Shown here: one piece after another, positions 56,229 to 64,000 of the stretch
Layout of the letters: each line of letters begins with the position of its first letter
How positions within the stretch are numbered: position 1 is the first letter of the stretch
Assembly (NCBI RefSeq): GCF_003121925.1
Contig: NZ_QEWR01000002.1
Span: forward strand, 62,001 to 126,000
Direction: 5' to 3'
Length of the DNA stretch: 64,000 nucleotides
Source: Ignatzschineria indica
GTDB taxonomy: Bacteria; Pseudomonadota; Gammaproteobacteria; Cardiobacteriales; Wohlfahrtiimonadaceae
Notes under the pieces: generated by a model
The model's database searches: none
What the model was told of the DNA's origin: nothing
The model's input: the letters and a program-made list of their open reading frames with translations, nothing else
Program-made: the position numbers and the translations under genes

Positions 56229-57050
56229 CTAGGGAGAGAATCGATCGAGCTGGTTAAAGAGGTCATCTAAGATAGTATAGTGATCGCTTGGTAGAAGGAT
56301 TAGCTCGCTCTCTGCTCCTTCAGTAGATAATTTTTGGTGGTAGGTGAGGCTCTGATAGATCAGCTCAGGAAGTTCATTTTGACCTACTATAATTTTTATC
56401 TCTTTGCCCATTGGTGCCGGCAGTGATTGGGGTGAGAGTAGCTCAATCTCTTTGGGACTCAATTGTAAAGCTCGATTGAGGTGACTTTTAGCGATCGATT
56501 CGAGTTGATAGAGTCCGCTTAGAAGCCATACCTCATCGATTAATGGATGATTAGCATTGAGGGCAGCAAGATGGGCTCCTGCAGAGTGACCGATAAGGAG
56601 GGTAGGTTGTGTTTGATCGATTCTCTTTTCATAGCGGTAGAGATAATCGAGAGCAATGGTTATTGCTCGATTAATTTCGGTTAACGTTGCTGTTGGTGCT
56701 AAGGGATACTCTATTAAGAGTAGATGGTAACCTGCGGCCAAAATTGGTTGCGCAATAAATGCAAAATCAGTTTTATCACACCATTGCCAATATCCCCCAT
56801 GAATAAAGAGGATTGTACCTTTCGACTCTTTTTGATTAAGAAATAGATCATAAGTTGCTCGATCCTTTAGAAAAGATCGGCGCTGTAATGCTTTCTTATC
56901 ATTGATCTTATCGTGCTTTGTTAAATAGCTACAGTTAAAGATATGGGGATAACGTTCATAAGCGATTTTACTTCGTATTTTAAAATCGTCTAAGATTCTC
57001 CCCTCATCGGCAACTGTAGCACTATTATCGTAATGATATCGCTTTTTCAT
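56229..57050 (-). CDS. Alpha/beta hydrolase, probable kynurenine formamidase
   Basis: The 273-residue esterase/lipase-type hydrolase has the oxyanion motif HGGYW (84-88), nucleophile Ser156 in GHSAG, and a C-terminal His in SDHYTI. This matches the AFMID-type (eukaryote-like) kynurenine formamidase, not bacterial KynB. It would turn N-formylkynurenine into kynurenine and formate. The usual acid in a V(G/A)xxDSPEF-like motif is Glu here (VGQNELPEL), a conservative change that needs checking. It lies 68 bases after an amino acid permease and downstream of kynureninase, which strongly supports the pathway. No tryptophan dioxygenase is in the window. ATG 57050 has GGAGAGAAGG upstream. Confidence 0.72.
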   Translation of the reverse strand: MKKRYHYDNSATVADEGRILDDFKIRSKIAYERYPHIFNCSYLTKHDKINDKKALQRRSFLKDRATYDLFLNQKESKGTILFIHGGYWQWCDKTDFAFIAQPILAAGYHLLLIEYPLAPTATLTEINRAITIALDYLYRYEKRIDQTQPTLLIGHSAGAHLAALNANHPLIDEVWLLSGLYQLESIAKSHLNRALQLSPKEIELLSPQSLPAPMGKEIKIIVGQNELPELIYQSLTYHQKLSTEGAESELILLPSDHYTILDDLFNQLDRFSP

Positions 57051-57118
57051 CCTTCTCTCCGATACTCTTAAGGCCTACTACTTAAACCTTAAGAGTATTT
57101 TTTATGGGTAGATTTACC

Positions 57119-58513
57119 CTAGAGTTTGAGTTGATCTCTCTTGATGACGCTTTTTTGCTGCTTAATAAAGTAGAAAATTACTAGAAGAGCCAGGAAAGGA
57201 ATACCAAACTTTAATGTTGAATGGAAAATATCGGTAAACCAGGTTGTGACGGTGATTGCGATAATTGCTCCTAAGCCGAGCAGAGTTCCGATAGGATATC
57301 CTGGCATCTTAAATTTTAATTGAACCTTTTCTCGTCTCATCGCTCTTCTAAAGAAGAGGTGAGTAAAGAAGATCATTCCCCAGGTAAAGAGCGCACCAAA
57401 CATAGAAAGAGCAATCATAATGGGGAATGCCGTATCGGGGTTAAAGGTATAGACAATCGCTGCAACGGCAATACCACTTGCGGAGAGCGCTAATGCATGC
57501 ATTGGTACCCCATTTTTATTAATTGTCCCAAAAACTTTAGGTGCATCGCCAGCACGTGAGAGGCTAAACATCATTCTTGTAGAGATGTAGAGCATACTAT
57601 TCATCGCTGAAAGTGCTGCGATAATGACGATAAAGTTTAAGATGCTATCAGCAAAGGGAACATTGAAGGATTGCATTACAGTTACGAATGGACTGGTTGC
57701 TTCTGGGGTAATTAAACTCTTCCATGGCACCAACATAATAATAAGGGCAAGGGAGAGGATATAGAAGATAAAAAGACGCATTAAGGTTGCTTTAAAGGCA
57801 TGACGTACAGCCTTTTCAGGATCTTCCGCTTCTCCTGCCGCAACTGCAATCATTTCAATACTAAGATAGCTGAAGATAGAGATAATGACGCCGATCCAGA
57901 CACCAGAAAAGCCATTAGGGAAGAAGCCATCATCTCCGATCAAATTCTCTTTTACTTCTGCGCTATTTTTAAAACTTACAATAACGCCAATTGCCATAAT
58001 GATAAAGGCGATAATTGCAAAGACTTTGATGGCTGAGAACCAATATTCCACTGATCCAAATGCTTTAACACTATATGCATTCACATAGATGAGTGCGGCA
58101 GAAAAGAGAACTATCCAGATCCAAGCAGAGATGTCGGGGAACCAAAATTTCATATAGTCGGCAACTGCGGTAACCTCAGTCCCTACCGCTAAGACGATAC
58201 AGGCCCAATAGCTATAACGAATGAGAAAGCCAGCTAAAGGATGAACATAATGTTCTGCATAAGCCCCAAATGAACCTGAGGTAGGATGTTGAACGGTCAT
58301 CTCAGCTAAGCACCCCATTAAGAGGAGAGCGATAACACCCCCAATTGCATAACTAACAATAACACCAGGGCCTGCAAAAGCGATAGCGAACTTACTACCG
58401 AGGAAGAGTCCTGTACCAATAGCACCACCGATAGCGATCATCGCCATCTGCTTGCCGGTTAATTTTTTATGAAGACCTGCTTCACGAGCTTGAATTTTAT
58501 CAAAGCTACTCAT
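57119..58513 (-). CDS. Amino acid permease (APC superfamily, AAT family)
   Basis: This 464-residue inner-membrane carrier has about twelve membrane segments. The AAT-family marks are IAIGGAIGTGLFLGSK near the N-terminus, CLAEMTVQHPTSGSFGAYAEHYVHP, and the central IEMIAVAAGEAEDPEKAVRHAF. Members move amino acids with protons. From its place between the hydrolase and kynureninase genes, kynurenine, tryptophan or an aromatic amino acid is a natural guess, but the substrate cannot be read from sequence. The ATG at 58513 has a near-perfect AGGAGG five bases upstream. It lies 312 bases after kynU on the same strand. Confidence 0.88.
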   Translation of the reverse strand: MSSFDKIQAREAGLHKKLTGKQMAMIAIGGAIGTGLFLGSKFAIAFAGPGVIVSYAIGGVIALLLMGCLAEMTVQHPTSGSFGAYAEHYVHPLAGFLIRYSYWACIVLAVGTEVTAVADYMKFWFPDISAWIWIVLFSAALIYVNAYSVKAFGSVEYWFSAIKVFAIIAFIIMAIGVIVSFKNSAEVKENLIGDDGFFPNGFSGVWIGVIISIFSYLSIEMIAVAAGEAEDPEKAVRHAFKATLMRLFIFYILSLALIIMLVPWKSLITPEATSPFVTVMQSFNVPFADSILNFIVIIAALSAMNSMLYISTRMMFSLSRAGDAPKVFGTINKNGVPMHALALSASGIAVAAIVYTFNPDTAFPIMIALSMFGALFTWGMIFFTHLFFRRAMRREKVQLKFKMPGYPIGTLLGLGAIIAITVTTWFTDIFHSTLKFGIPFLALLVIFYFIKQQKSVIKRDQLKL

Positions 58514-58825
58514 TGTATCCTCCTAAGATCTTATTGATATTAAGATCTTAAATTCCTCTGTTTAGTTGATGGTGGCTGATAACTTCAGCCATTTTTATTC
58601 TTTTTGTTCTTGTTATTCTTTTACTAAGAAGTATCCTATTTTTCTGCCATTAGCTATCTCTTTCGATTTTAATCCCATTTTGCTCTTAAGTTTACTTTTG
58701 TTGATAGATAGTGGCCGCTATTGTCGATTAGAGTTAATAAAATTGATATGAATCAGCCGATATGAATCAACCGATATGGCGTCAATTTCATCTGTCTCGA
58801 CAATAGCGCATGATGAGATATGAAC
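58514..58825. other. Spacer between kynU and the permease gene
   Basis: It holds a perfect 12-bp inverted repeat, CGCTATTGTCGA at 58716-58727 and its complement at 58797-58808, 69 bases apart. Inside are AATTGA/TCAATT arms and two and a half copies of a 14-mer GATATGAATCA(G/A)CC (about 58745-58780). It may be a 3-prime structure of kynU or a small mobile-type element. Confidence 0.6.
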
Positions 58826-60076
58826 TTAGGTCACATCTCCCCTCTGTTGATAACGAGGATTCTCCCACTCTCTATTTTCAAATACCGCCTTAATATGGGC
58901 GACAGCATTCCAAATATCGCTATAGCTGAGATAGAGTGGTGTTACACCAAAACGCATGACCTCAGGCTCTCGATAATCACCAATAACACCGCGGGCAATG
59001 AGAGCTTGAATGACGGCATACCCCTCTTTATGTTCAAAGCTAACATGGCTACCACGATAGTGATGATCTAAAGGTGTAATCAGTTTTAAACCATATTGAT
59101 GACACTCTTGCTCTACTAATTGGATAAAGAGATCGGTAAGGGCCAATGACTTTTTACGAATCTCCTCCATATCTGTCTGTAGGAAGATATCGACACCTGA
59201 TTCAATGAGTGACATGGAGATAATTGGTTGTGTTCCACATAGATAGCGGCGAATACCTGATGCTGCCTCATACTTTACAGCCATATCAAAAGGGCGTTCA
59301 TGACCCCACCAGCCAGAAAGTGGTTGCCAGAAACGAGTTTGATAACGAGGATGAACCCAGAGCATTGCGGGCGATCCAGGGCCACCATTGAGATATTTAT
59401 AGGTACAGCCAACAGCAAAATCGGAATCACTGCCATTAAGATCGATGGGAACTGCACCGATAGAGTGACAAAGATCCCAGATCACTAATGCGCCTTTCTC
59501 ATGTGCGATTCTATTTGTTTCTGCCATATCATAGAAGTAACCGGTACGATAATTGACGTGAGAGAGTACGATAGCCGCAGTATTCTCATCGATAGCCGTT
59601 GTAAGATCATCAGGATGATCAATCAGCTCAATGCGATAACCTCGATCTAAAAATTGGGTAAAACCTTGAATAATATAGAGATCCGTTGGGAAAGAGTCTC
59701 TCTCTGCAATAATAACTTTACGTTGAGGATCTTTCTCCTCTTGAATATGAATAGCGCTCGCTAATACTTTAAAGAGATTGAGGGAGGTTGTATCGGTAAT
59801 GACGGTCTCTCCTGTTTCAGCACCGACAAGTTGACCTACTTTATCTCCTAAGCGTGTCGGAAGATTCCACCAATCATTACTATTCCAACTATTAATAAGA
59901 TCATTTCCCCACTCTTTCATAATCACTTCTGCTGCGAGTGCTTCTGCTGATTTCGGACGGGCACCGAGAGAGTTTCCGTCGAGATAGATAACACCTTCTG
60001 GAAGAGCAAATTGCTCCTTAAAGTGGGCTAATGTATCATTCTGATCATGCTGCAGACAATCTTGAAGTGTGATCAT
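58826..60076 (-). CDS. kynU: Kynureninase
   Basis: Kynureninase splits kynurenine into anthranilate and alanine, and 3-hydroxykynurenine likewise, using PLP. The 416 residues match the Pseudomonas enzyme (416). YLDGNSLGARPKS (31-43), WNLPTRLGDKVG, the cofactor motif IWDLCHSIGAVP and the Schiff-base Lys227 in GCTYKYLNGGPG, the same position as in Pseudomonas, are present; WWGHERPF and the closing R-FG-TPLY motif complete it. ATG 60076 has AAGGAG close by. It is the first gene of a minus-strand set with the permease and the formamidase-like hydrolase, and is divergent from an Lrp-type regulator. Confidence 0.96.
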   Translation of the reverse strand: MITLQDCLQHDQNDTLAHFKEQFALPEGVIYLDGNSLGARPKSAEALAAEVIMKEWGNDLINSWNSNDWWNLPTRLGDKVGQLVGAETGETVITDTTSLNLFKVLASAIHIQEEKDPQRKVIIAERDSFPTDLYIIQGFTQFLDRGYRIELIDHPDDLTTAIDENTAAIVLSHVNYRTGYFYDMAETNRIAHEKGALVIWDLCHSIGAVPIDLNGSDSDFAVGCTYKYLNGGPGSPAMLWVHPRYQTRFWQPLSGWWGHERPFDMAVKYEAASGIRRYLCGTQPIISMSLIESGVDIFLQTDMEEIRKKSLALTDLFIQLVEQECHQYGLKLITPLDHHYRGSHVSFEHKEGYAVIQALIARGVIGDYREPEVMRFGVTPLYLSYSDIWNAVAHIKAVFENREWENPRYQQRGDVT

Positions 60077-60133
60077 AATATTCTCCTTGGTACTTTAGTT
60101 GTTTTATCGATTACTTTCTATCTATTATTTTTT

Positions 60134-60169
60134 CACTGTTTTCACTGTTTTCACTGTTTTCACTGTTTT
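60134..60169. repeat. Four perfect CACTGTTTT repeats
   Basis: Four exact 9-bp units lie 58 bases upstream of the kynU start. They could alter spacing or DNA bending at its promoter. Confidence 0.95.
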
Positions 60170-60237
60170 TTAATAGTATTTAAATTATGTTATTGATCGC
60201 TTTACTGTTTATCTATAAATGATTAGTATGATTTGTC

Positions 60238-60264
60238 TTATTTATCCATAAATAATTTATTTAT
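60238..60264. promoter_or_regulatory. Overlapping AT palindromes, candidate operator for the Lrp-type regulator
   Basis: TTATTTAT-CC-ATAAATAA (60238-60255) is a perfect inverted repeat, and ATAAATA-ATT-TATTTAT (60248-60264) overlaps it. Three alternating half-sites spaced about 10 bases apart suit a multimeric Lrp-type protein. Confidence 0.4.
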
Positions 60265-60282
60265 AAATAGTGAGAATATTCG

Positions 60283-60306
60283 CTCTATCTCTATCTCTAT
60301 CTCTAT
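60283..60306. repeat. Four CTCTAT hexamer repeats
   Basis: Four exact 6-bp units plus a partial one. Confidence 0.9.
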
Positions 60307-60661
60307 CTCATCTATTTTTAGAAAGCTTATTAAAATTGGTGACTATTAATTAGTGTTAGCCCCCATTTAGAGCGCCTTGTTGACATTTTGTGACTGATAT
60401 TATTATCCATTTTTTTGATTTAAATCGTATGATTTTTCAAAATCAAATAATGAATAATTAACGAAAATTTAATTATCTTTTAGTTGTTTCTTAATCATTT
60501 TCATCATATCTTCTAATTTATCTTCTATTTTATTCTCTTTTAAGAATTACAGTTCCAATTTAGCACGAAGTTTAACGAATTGTATTGCAAATAAATAACT
60601 CAGAAAACTATTTTTTAGAATTAAATACGGTAAGATGAGATAAAAAGAGAGGAGATTCTAA

Positions 60662-61105
60662 ATGAAACTAGATGAAATAGATTTAAAGATTTTACGTGCA
60701 CTGAAAGAAGATGGTCGATTATCGAATCAAGATTTAGCTGAAAGAATATCGCTTTCCCCTTCAGCGTGTCATCGAAGAGTCAAAGAGCTTGAAAATAGTG
60801 GGATTATTAAAGGATATCGCGCTGTTTTAGACGAAAAGAAATTGGGAAGAGAGATTGAAGCCTTTGTTGAGATAGGTCTTATGCATCTCGACGAATCGGG
60901 CCATCAACATTTTTGTGATCACATAGCGACACTCCCTGAGGTAATTAATGCTTATATCATCACTGGGGAGTCAAATTATCTGCTTCATGTGAGAACCAAT
61001 AATTTCTCCACTTTCTCCTACTTCATTACTCATAAATTGAATAAGATCTCCGGCATTATTAAGATCCATTCAAAGATCGTGATTAGTGATGTTAAGAAGA
61101 TGTAG
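60662..61105 (+). CDS. Lrp/AsnC-family transcriptional regulator (KynR-like position)
   Basis: The 147-residue regulator has an N-terminal winged helix-turn-helix (about 4-62; LDEIDLKILRALKEDGRLS, LAERISLSPSACHRRVKELE) and a C-terminal RAM/AsnC ligand domain with GIIKGYRAVLD and AYIITGESNYLLHV. The family responds to amino acids or related ligands. Pseudomonas KynR is an Lrp-type activator divergent from kyn genes and sensing kynurenine. This gene is in the same arrangement next to kynU, so the role is a reasonable inference, not proof. ATG at 60662 follows GAGGAG by eight bases. Confidence 0.88.
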   Translation: MKLDEIDLKILRALKEDGRLSNQDLAERISLSPSACHRRVKELENSGIIKGYRAVLDEKKLGREIEAFVEIGLMHLDESGHQHFCDHIATLPEVINAYIITGESNYLLHVRTNNFSTFSYFITHKLNKISGIIKIHSKIVISDVKKM

Positions 61106-61146
61106 AAGCAGATCGTTAACAGCGGATAGTTAGAGACAGATAAGTA

Positions 61147-61189
61147 GAGCCCGAAAGAGTAAATTTTATTGATCGACTCTTTCGGGCTC
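61147..61189. terminator. Perfect 14-bp inverted repeat, probable bidirectional terminator
   Basis: GAGCCCGAAAGAGT (61147-61160) pairs with 61176-61189 around a 15-base loop. It lies between convergent genes, but neither side has a strong T run. Confidence 0.6.
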
Positions 61190-61247
61190 ATAGTTTATGG
61201 GGTAATAAGAGGGTTATGGAATAAGAGAAGCCTTATTGTAATAAGGT

Positions 61248-61616
61248 TTAAGCTTCGTGAGCAATCTTCTCAAGATATTGATTGATAGCATCCGATTCAT
61301 ACATCCAGTTTACCGTACCATCACTATTTTCAATGCGAAGGCAGGGGACTTGACGTTTTCCACCTTGCGTGAGTAACTCTTCTGCAAATTGTGCATTATC
61401 CTTTGCATCTCTCAATTCAATATTGAGATTGAGTCTTTTAATGGTGCGGCGCACTTTAACGCAGAAAGGGCACATGTGGAATTGATAGAGTGCAAGATGA
61501 GCTGTTTTTTGATCCATCTTTGCTTGCGCTTCCGCTGATCGTTTAACGGGAGTAGGGGAAAAAGTACTATCAAAAAAGAGAATTGCTTTACCTAGAATAT
61601 TACGTATCAGTTTCAT
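61248..61616 (-). CDS. Glutaredoxin-like protein with N-terminal extension
   Basis: The 122-residue protein has a thioredoxin-fold glutaredoxin domain from about residue 40, with the redox motif CPFC at 49-52, a KRQVPCL cis-proline loop, and YESDAINQYLEK at the end as in GST N-terminal domains. The first 35 residues include a hydrophobic stretch (LGKAILFFDSTF) that could be a membrane-associated segment. It reduces disulfides with glutathione or serves as an electron donor. Given that Tpx here lacks its resolving cysteine, a glutaredoxin is one conceivable reductant, though the genes are 5 kb apart. ATG 61616 follows AAGGA. Confidence 0.85.
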   Translation of the reverse strand: MKLIRNILGKAILFFDSTFSPTPVKRSAEAQAKMDQKTAHLALYQFHMCPFCVKVRRTIKRLNLNIELRDAKDNAQFAEELLTQGGKRQVPCLRIENSDGTVNWMYESDAINQYLEKIAHEA

Positions 61617-61822
61617 ATTAAATCCTTTTATAATAACTCTATTAACATGGTTCCGTAAGGAGAGATAGAGAAGGGATGGCGAGAAGAGGCCAAAATAGAG
61701 AAGGGCTTAGTGTATCAAGCTTTCCGAGAAATGAGAAACGGAGAAATGGTGAAAGAGGGAAGTCAAAATGGGGGTTATGCTCTGTAAGCTTCTGTTTGGA
61801 TCATCTCTACTCAGGTCATCTC

Positions 61823-62278
61823 TCAAGCACGGTGATGATCACGCAACCAGCGATCGAGACTATTACTGAAGTTTTGGCGATCTCGTTGATTGAGTGGTTC
61901 AGGGCCTTTAGTCTGTATCCCACTACCACGAAGTAATTCATTAAAATCTCGCATCGCAAGTTTGGCATTGATGCTTCCTAAATCATAAAAATCTCCACGA
62001 GGATTGAGAGCAATTCCCCCTTTATCGAGAACATCTTTCGCTAATGGAATATCGGCAGTAATAATAAGGTCATTCTTCTCTGTCATTGAGACAATACGTT
62101 GATCGGCAACATCAAATCCTGATAATACTTGAATTGCTTGCAGAAAGGGAGAACGTGGCAATTTTGTAGGCTGATTGGCGATAAAAATAACTTTTATCCT
62201 TTCACGAATCGCTGTCCGGCAGAGAATCTCCTTTAAAACATTAGGGATAGCATCAGCATCTACTAAAATTTGTGCCAT
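61823..62278 (-). CDS. yaiI: YaiI/YqxD family protein (UPF0178)
   Basis: The 151-residue protein has the UPF0178 pattern: ILVDADAIPNVLKEIL at the start, FIANQPTKLP, ITADIPLAKDVLDKGGIALNPRG and a closing FSNSLDRWLRDH. It belongs to the PIN-like NYN superfamily with Asp residues at the metal site, so a nuclease activity is suspected from the fold but not shown. E. coli YaiI is similar in length (152). It lies 124 bases downstream of the universal stress gene on the same strand, but a terminator-like hairpin separates them. ATG at 62278. Confidence 0.9.
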   Translation of the reverse strand: MAQILVDADAIPNVLKEILCRTAIRERIKVIFIANQPTKLPRSPFLQAIQVLSGFDVADQRIVSMTEKNDLIITADIPLAKDVLDKGGIALNPRGDFYDLGSINAKLAMRDFNELLRGSGIQTKGPEPLNQRDRQNFSNSLDRWLRDHHRA

Positions 62279-62346
62279 TTTGATCGCCTTCTTAATCTCT
62301 ATTTTTATAATTTGTCTTGGGGGAGTGAATAACTCACTATAAAGTA

Positions 62347-62374
62347 AAAGAGCCCTTTGAATGAAGAGCTCTTT
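62347..62374 (-). terminator. Probable terminator of the universal stress gene
   Basis: AAAGAGC (62347-62353) pairs with GCTCTTT (62368-62374) around a 14-base loop, and TTTTACTTT follows on the minus strand. It lies 28 bases past the stop. Confidence 0.65.
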
Positions 62375-62401
62375 ATATCGTTACTATCTTTTCATTTTTG
62401 T

Positions 62402-62836
62402 TTAGCGAACAATCATGATATCGCAAGTTGAGTGGCGAACGGTGCTTTCAGAGACAGATCCAACAAACATTCTCTCTACCATGCCGTAACCTGTTGCACC
62501 CATGACAATAAGATCTGCATTCACTTCAGGCGCGATCTTCTTAGCGATCACTGATCTTGGTGAACCTTCTTTCTTCAAGGTTGCGATATCTGTAAGCCCA
62601 GCATCTTTTGCTTTTTGCTCTGCATCTGCAAGAATTTTTTTCGCATTATCTTCTGCATACTCTTCAAGTGGCTCACGGTAAGCAATCGCTAATGAATATG
62701 AGCGAACATCAATAACGTGAGCAATCACTAACTTGCTTGTATAGAACTTTGCTAATTCAATTGCACGATCGAGTGCTTTAAGAGAAGCGTCAGAACCATC
62801 AACAGGGACTAAAATCGTTTTATATTGTTTACTCAT
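62402..62836 (-). CDS. Universal stress protein (UspA family)
   Basis: The 144-residue single-domain USP has ILVPVDGSDASLKALDRAI at the start and the ATP-binding motif GATGYGMVERMFVGSVSESTVRHSTCDIMIV at the end, with the G-2x-G-9x-G(S) spacing. The family binds ATP and is induced in growth arrest and stress; the molecular output is not known. It resembles Acinetobacter/Pseudomonas-type UspA rather than E. coli UspA or UspG. ATG at 62836 has AGGAG about seven bases upstream. The gene is monocistronic with a terminator behind it. Confidence 0.92.
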   Translation of the reverse strand: MSKQYKTILVPVDGSDASLKALDRAIELAKFYTSKLVIAHVIDVRSYSLAIAYREPLEEYAEDNAKKILADAEQKAKDAGLTDIATLKKEGSPRSVIAKKIAPEVNADLIVMGATGYGMVERMFVGSVSESTVRHSTCDIMIVR

Positions 62837-63150
62837 ATTAAACTCCTAATATTGGGTTGAGGCTAAAGATAGATCGATACTATGTATCAATATCGTCTCG
62901 GATACTCGGGTAACGAATAATAGAGACTTTATATCAAACACTTAATATCAAGTATCATATTTGCCACTTTCTTTTAAGTTATTCTTTTAGGTTATTTATT
63001 GATTCAATAGCTTAACGAGCGATCCCTAAAAGGTGCTATTGACGCGCTCTTTTCGACTATTAATCATTTTCATTATACCCAACTTAATGATTATTTACAG
63101 AAGATTAAAAATAGAAATAGCGACCAAGATCAATGCAATTTTAGAAGTGA
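62837..63150. other. Spacer between codA and the universal stress gene
   Basis: It contains GATAC-TAT-GTATC (about 62876-62888), a small palindrome in the upstream region of the stress gene. No other motif and no coding frame was found. Confidence 0.4.
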
Positions 63151-64000
63151 TTAACGACGATAGTCGATCTTCTCTTCTGATTGAAGGTAGATGTGTGTTT
63201 CCGGCAACGTTGTTGTCGCTATAATCTTACCTCTACGGATAGAGTAGCGGGTTGGAACCTGGCGTCTTAAGGCATCAAAACCATTCTCTGCAGGAAGAAT
63301 TAAGCAGTTTGCATCGAATCCCTCTTCAATACCATATTTTTCTAGATGAAGTACCTTCGCGCTATTGTTGGTAATAAGATCTAAACCATTATTGAGTTCA
63401 GGATATCCCATCATCTGTCCAACATGCATTCCCATATGAAGAACTTGTAACATATTCGCCGTTCCTAGTGGGTACCAAGGATCAAAAACATCGTCATGAC
63501 CAAAAGCAACATTGAGTCCTGCTTTTAAGAGCTCTTTAACGCGCGTCATCCCTCTACGTTTAGGGTAACTGTCGAAACGACCTTGTAGATGAATATTGAC
63601 TAATGGATTGGCCACAAAATTGATTTTTGAGAGACGGAAAGCACGAAAGAGGCGGGATGTATATGCATCATTATAAGAGCCCATCGCAGTTGTGTGGCTC
63701 GCTGTGACTCTCTCTCCTATTTCATCACGATAAGCAAATGCAGCAACTGATTCAACAAAGCGAGATTGCTCATCATCGATCTCATCACAATGGATATCGA
63801 TGAGGCGATCATATTTTTTAGCAAGAGCGAAGAGATACTCTAATGATTGCACGCCATATTCACGCGTGAACTCAAAGTGAGGGATTCCACCGACAACATC
63901 GGCTCCCATCTTTAATGATTCTTCGAGAAGTGCTTCACCTTGGGGAAAGGAGAGGATTCCCTCTTGTGGGAAGGCAACAATTTGTAGGTCGATAAACTCT
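63151..64000 (-). CDS. codA: Cytosine deaminase, C-terminal part, cut by the window edge
   Basis: CodA hydrolyses cytosine to uracil and ammonia in the cytoplasm as pyrimidine salvage. About 283 residues are visible, roughly the last two-thirds of a 420-residue protein. The reading frame runs through the right edge ([12 protein letters not shown] is the first clear stretch). Metal and active-site motifs are [28 protein letters not shown] and [13 protein letters not shown], and the conserved [13 protein letters not shown] lies between. This is the amidohydrolase-type CodA of E. coli, not the yeast-type enzyme. The N-terminal part with the HxH motif is outside the window. The neighbour codB permease is not visible. 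Confidence 0.95.
   Translation of the reverse strand, partial: EFIDLQIVAFPQEGILSFPQGEALLEESLKMGADVVGGIPHFEFTREYGVQSLEYLFALAKKYDRLIDIHCDEIDDEQSRFVESVAAFAYRDEIGERVTASHTTAMGSYNDAYTSRLFRAFRLSKINFVANPLVNIHLQGRFDSYPKRRGMTRVKELLKAGLNVAFGHDDVFDPWYPLGTANMLQVLHMGMHVGQMMGYPELNNGLDLITNNSAKVLHLEKYGIEEGFDANCLILPAENGFDALRRQVPTRYSIRRGKIIATTTLPETHIYLQSEEKIDYRR

Larger units (their letters stand above)
60077..60661. other. Divergent control region between kynU and the Lrp-type regulator
   Basis: The region is very AT-rich and 585 bases long. It contains four perfect 9-bp repeats (60134-60169), a palindromic array (60238-60264), and four CTCTAT hexamers (60283-60306). The promoters for both genes should lie here. 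Confidence 0.5.

Noticed and set aside
62876-62888. FNR/Anr-type site before the universal stress gene
   Set aside because: The palindrome GATAC-TAT-GTATC does not fit TTGAT-N4-ATCAA spacing.

Overview
The window is AT-rich, densely coded chromosomal DNA of a Gram-negative gammaproteobacterium. This is inferred from the class I IlvC, IlvBH pair, TamB, RluA, RecX, AmpG-like MFS carrier, TrkA and a periplasmic N-acetylmuramoyl-alanine amidase with AMIN and LysM domains. The gene mix and low GC look like Cardiobacteriales (Ignatzschineria or Wohlfahrtiimonas type), but that is a guess. I see no prophage, insertion sequence, CRISPR array, rRNA or tRNA. Both window edges cut genes: an AEC transporter at the left and cytosine deaminase at the right.

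Layout. 0-13.5 kb, almost all minus strand: amino-sugar catabolism (nagB-II, nagA), a DUF815 ATPase, accA, a class II DAHP synthase, the branched-chain block ilvB-ilvH-ilvC, hom and elbB. 13.8-23.5 kb, plus strand: a secreted TPR protein translationally coupled to a cell-wall amidase, an aldehyde dehydrogenase, and a Fur-box-preceded siderophore ABC importer (two permeases, ATPase, binding lipoprotein). 24-32.4 kb: argG and trkA (minus), then a short MgtE, an AmpG-like carrier, an FAH-family hydrolase and a VIT metal transporter. 32.5-38.4 kb: a complete respiratory formate dehydrogenase operon fdhG-H-I-E whose catalytic subunit carries Cys at the usual selenocysteine position. 39-52.8 kb: a NIF3/YbgI protein, tamB, a membrane-anchored glutamate-synthase-like protein, a DciA-like/recX overlapping pair, a 1141-residue flavo-iron-sulfur fusion that looks like both Nfn transhydrogenase subunits in one chain, a small NIF3-insert-like protein and rluA. 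52.8-64 kb: an M20 amidohydrolase, a PF13303-type PTS IIC protein, a thiol peroxidase lacking the resolving cysteine, a kynurenine module (formamidase-like hydrolase, amino acid permease, kynureninase, divergent Lrp-type regulator), a glutaredoxin, YaiI, a universal stress protein and cytosine deaminase.

The most notable items are the Nfn-like single-chain fusion, the one-cysteine Tpx, the kynurenine module with a palindromic AT-rich array in its divergent spacer, and the unusual abundance of 6-15 bp tandem duplications in almost every intergenic spacer, several of which begin at or include a stop codon. Most genes outside these are ordinary housekeeping genes.
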